Positions 61,600 through 64,000 of a stretch of 64,000 nt of DNA are shown in pieces. The notes under the pieces were generated by a model. That model did no database searches. It was not told the DNA's origin and worked only from the letters and a program-made list of their open reading frames with translations. The position numbers and the translations under genes were made by a program. The stretch spans positions 992,001-1,056,000 of the forward strand of contig OX579639.1 of assembly GCA_951230915.1 (NCBI GenBank), written 5' to 3'. This DNA comes from Antitrichia curtipendula (lineage: Eukaryota > Streptophyta > Bryopsida > Hypnales > Leucodontaceae). Every line of letters begins with the position of its first letter. The first letter of the stretch is position 1.

Positions 61600-61966
61600 A
61601 GCTGGATCTAGGGGCGGGGACTTCTTCAGTCAGGGCGCGGACGTTAGGGCGGGGACTTCTTCAGTCAAGGCGCGGACGTTAGGGCGGGGACTTCTTCAAT
61701 CAGGGCGCGGACTTCGGCGCGTGAGGGCGCGGACTCCTTCAAGCAAGGCGGGGACATCAGTGTGAGCGTCAGGGCGCGGACTTCAGCGCTTCAGGGCGCG
61801 GACTCATCAAATCAGGGCGGGGACTTCAGTGTGAGCGTCAGGGCGCGGACTCCTTCAAGCAGGGCGCGGACTTCGGCTAGCAGGGCGCGGACTCCTTGAA
61901 GCAGGGCGGGGACTTCTGTATGACAGTCAGGGCGCGGACTTCAGCGCGTCAGGGCGCGGACTCCTT
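61600..61966. repeat. GC-rich minisatellite next to an assembly gap
   Basis: Repeats of agggcgcggacttc and agggcggggacttcttcag, roughly 15 bp combined into 30-60 bp higher-order units. It ends at the run of N, so the array is probably longer than shown. Just upstream (61480-61545) is a short GC-rich ggacggac stretch. Confidence 0.85.
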
Positions 61967-62166
61967 NNNNNNNNNNNNNNNNNNNNNNNNNNNNNNNNNN
62001 NNNNNNNNNNNNNNNNNNNNNNNNNNNNNNNNNNNNNNNNNNNNNNNNNNNNNNNNNNNNNNNNNNNNNNNNNNNNNNNNNNNNNNNNNNNNNNNNNNNN
62101 NNNNNNNNNNNNNNNNNNNNNNNNNNNNNNNNNNNNNNNNNNNNNNNNNNNNNNNNNNNNNNNNNN
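61967..62166. other. Assembly gap of 200 N
   Basis: Exactly 200 N. It is flanked by the GC-rich minisatellite and by an (AT)n run at 62167-62186. Open frames crossing it are meaningless. Confidence 0.98.
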
Positions 62167-62186
62167 ATATATATATATATATATAT

Positions 62187-62547
62187 GTATAAAAAAAATT
62201 CGGAACAAATAGGAGACCCCACTGCATTAAAAAGAACCAGTAACTGGAATGTATTTTACATGATTTTCCACCAAGGTTTCCAGGAGGCCCATCAAATACA
62301 AAATACACAAAAAAAATACAGGTAGGCTGCAATGTTTGTGATAACCAAAATAGTTTATAAAATTCATGCATTGCAAAGTACAATATCAATACAATGAATC
62401 TATACTTCCAAAATACGCTCACTTTCTCTGTTTCTCATAGGTTATCCAAAACATTTTTTTGGCTTCTTGTCTATATTTCTTCCAATTGCTACAATTGTCT
62501 TCAATTCTTAAAGATCCGAGATCTACCATCGATGCAACTCAATAACC
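62187..62547. other. Spacer, nothing recognised
   Basis: AT-rich sequence between the gap and the stop codon of the last frame. Probable 3' flank of that gene. Confidence 0.45.
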
Positions 62548-64000
62548 TCAATTATTCAAACGACTCGACCTACGAACTTCTTGGGCACTTGGATTCGCTG
62601 CATTAGCATCTCGAACAACAACATCATCATCCTCTGGTGCCTCGTCATTGGCATCTTCATTGCTGTCATATTCATCTTCTACTTCACCATTGTCGGTGGT
62701 CCAATGTTCCTCAACTTCCGAGTTTTCATTTCGAAGCTCTATAGTTGTTTGGCCATGAGTACGTTTGCGCTTCAACCTCTTGTGTCGTTGTGCGTTGGGG
62801 TCTTCTGCATCAGAATTTATAGTAGGCCCACCTGGAATTGTTCGAACAACAAATGCCGGAGTTGACCGGTTAGGTCCTGATACGTATGTACTTAGGAACG
62901 GTTCTATCACCCTATTTGGATCTCTTGCTCCAATTCCGAGGGGTGAACGATTAGCATGCTTTGGCGATGATGCTTCTCCAATATGCAGATCTTCTGTTCG
63001 TCCTCGGCCTGTACTCCCTCCACGGCCTGCAGCTCTACCATGGCCTCTCGTCCGTCCACGGGCTTGTTGATATTGACCTACTTCATGATGAACGGAGGGC
63101 CGAGGGGCCACAGGTGGTCTACCACGTGAAACTCTTTGCAGAGTCAAATCAACATTTCCCACTGAGCCTAATCCTTCTTGAAAAGGTCTTTGGATGGCAT
63201 TGGAAATTGTTCCTGAAGATGGATCTAGGGAATGTGGCACTTGTGTACCATGTTCAGAAATAGCAGGATGGCCCGCAACTGGAGCCGGTACAGGGGCAAT
63301 GTCTTCGGGTGGTTCTACAAAAGCAAAAACATCATCATGGTCCACATGCTCTGGATCAAAAGGCCTTCTCATGTTACCAGCCGGTTGATTTCTTGCAAAA
63401 GGGCGTGGCACTCTTGCATTTCTAACGTTTCTATCATGATGTCTTTCTAGAGCTCTAATGTTACGAGTTGCTAGTTCCACTCCCGTAGGGCGTGTATTGC
63501 CATCTCGATTGTGAGAAGATCCTCCATGATTTGGATTCGCATTCCTCCCCCTGTTTCTCTCGCCATTTTCATGTCCACCACCATTTCCATTTCCACCACC
63601 ATTTCCATTTCCACCGCCATTTCCGCCGCCATTTCCTGGAGCGAGGTTGTCATCATCGTCGTTGTTGTTGTGGGAAATACCATCATCAATGTTATCGTCA
63701 TTTGGATTGTCGGTCTCCAAAGAAGACGACAAAGCTGGGACTTCTACAACCCCTTCATTTTGAGGAAGTGGAGGTGAAAGACTACGACGAGGATTTGGTG
63801 GTGGTAGTCCCCTACGACCACGAAGGAGTTCCTCCTCTCCATCATCAGCATCTCCATAGTAGTTCCGCGCTTCTTCGAGGTGATCGGCTCCTTGCCTCCA
63901 AAGATCTGGGTTTGCCGGATACTCTTGAGCTCCTCGGTTGGCTTCCCCATCAACCTCTTCTTCTTCCTCTGATTGCAGTGCGTCAAATTCCCGATTGCGT
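62548..64000 (-). CDS. Low-complexity acidic/Gly-rich protein, C-terminal part, 5' end outside
   Basis: The frame is open from the right edge of the window to the stop at 62548-62550, about 483 codons. The ATG at 63732 is internal, because the same frame continues upstream to the edge (EFDALQSEEEEEVDGEANRG, then LLRGRRGLPPPNPRRSLSPP). Order: acidic stretch, Pro/Arg stretch, Asn/Asp stretch, GGGNGNGGG repeats, Arg-rich and RG-rich stretch (RGRTRGHGRAAGRGG), a possible nuclear signal (KRLKRKR), an acidic tail, and RRSSRLNN at the end. No fold is predicted by eye. Such tails occur on some transposase-derived proteins, including hAT types, but nothing here proves that. Coding is supported by length and by the higher GC content than its surroundings. 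Confidence 0.6.
   Translation of the reverse strand, partial: RNREFDALQSEEEEEVDGEANRGAQEYPANPDLWRQGADHLEEARNYYGDADDGEEELLRGRRGLPPPNPRRSLSPPLPQNEGVVEVPALSSSLETDNPNDDNIDDGISHNNNDDDDNLAPGNGGGNGGGNGNGGGNGNGGGHENGERNRGRNANPNHGGSSHNRDGNTRPTGVELATRNIRALERHHDRNVRNARVPRPFARNQPAGNMRRPFDPEHVDHDDVFAFVEPPEDIAPVPAPVAGHPAISEHGTQVPHSLDPSSGTISNAIQRPFQEGLGSVGNVDLTLQRVSRGRPPVAPRPSVHHEVGQYQQARGRTRGHGRAAGRGGSTGRGRTEDLHIGEASSPKHANRSPLGIGARDPNRVIEPFLSTYVSGPNRSTPAFVVRTIPGGPTINSDAEDPNAQRHKRLKRKRTHGQTTIELRNENSEVEEHWTTDNGEVEDEYDSNEDANDEAPEDDDVVVRDANAANPSAQEVRRSSRLNN

Noticed and set aside
61896..62422. Open frames through the assembly gap
   Set aside because: They consist mostly of unknown bases and have no meaning.

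Overview
The window looks like nuclear DNA of a land plant. It holds split genes with GT-AG introns, a leucine-rich-repeat receptor kinase with the plant exon plan (one repeat per short phase-2 exon), a gene with a plastid-type N-terminus, and long AT-rich intergenic DNA full of small non-autonomous transposons. I cannot fix the lineage. The low gene density and short receptor-kinase introns would fit a bryophyte or another seedless plant, but that is only an impression.

Layout. 1-2.1 kb: unrecognised repeat DNA. 2.5-10.3 kb (minus): an 18-exon LRR receptor kinase that I can follow from signal peptide to kinase subdomain XI. It is broken by a TGA at codon 35, a frame mismatch between exons 2 and 3, and a TAG just before the kinase subdomain XI arginine. 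11.4-14.05 kb (minus): an intact ZCCHC17/pNO40-like RNA-binding gene (RD/RE-rich N-terminus, S1 domain, one zinc knuckle, Lys-rich tail). 15.4-42.5 kb: a transposon graveyard. 42.5-44.95 kb (plus): an intact two-exon gene for a membrane methyltransferase of the isoprenylcysteine/phospholipid type. 46-54 kb: more transposons, including a dead hAT transposase gene split by a CACTA element. 54-61.5 kb: a dead RING-finger gene of unknown family, split by a 5.7 kb TG...CA element that itself carries a CACTA element. 61.6-62.2 kb: a GC-rich minisatellite running into a 200 bp assembly gap. 62.5-64 kb (minus): a long, open, low-complexity frame running off the window.

Main structural result. The two intact genes are divergent, and the DNA between them appears to have been duplicated in tandem. 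The 5' part and flank of the ZCCHC17-like gene (13.88-15.39 kb) recur in decayed form at 36.1-40.9 kb. The 5' flank of the methyltransferase gene (41.29-42.51 kb) recurs in decayed form at 17.66-21.40 kb. The order is therefore A-B'-(15 kb of repeats)-A'-B. Each copy kept only the half attached to its living gene.

Main transposon result. Five elements, in four terminal-sequence families, are bounded by TTAA and carry inverted ends starting CCC, as expected for piggyBac-type transposons, which are not usual in land plants. There are also five CACTA-type non-autonomous elements with exact 3-bp target duplications, a 271-bp TA-target MITE in two copies with recoverable empty sites, and TG...CA elements with 5-bp target duplications. 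Several nested insertions can be undone on paper to give back the older sequence, which confirms their borders.
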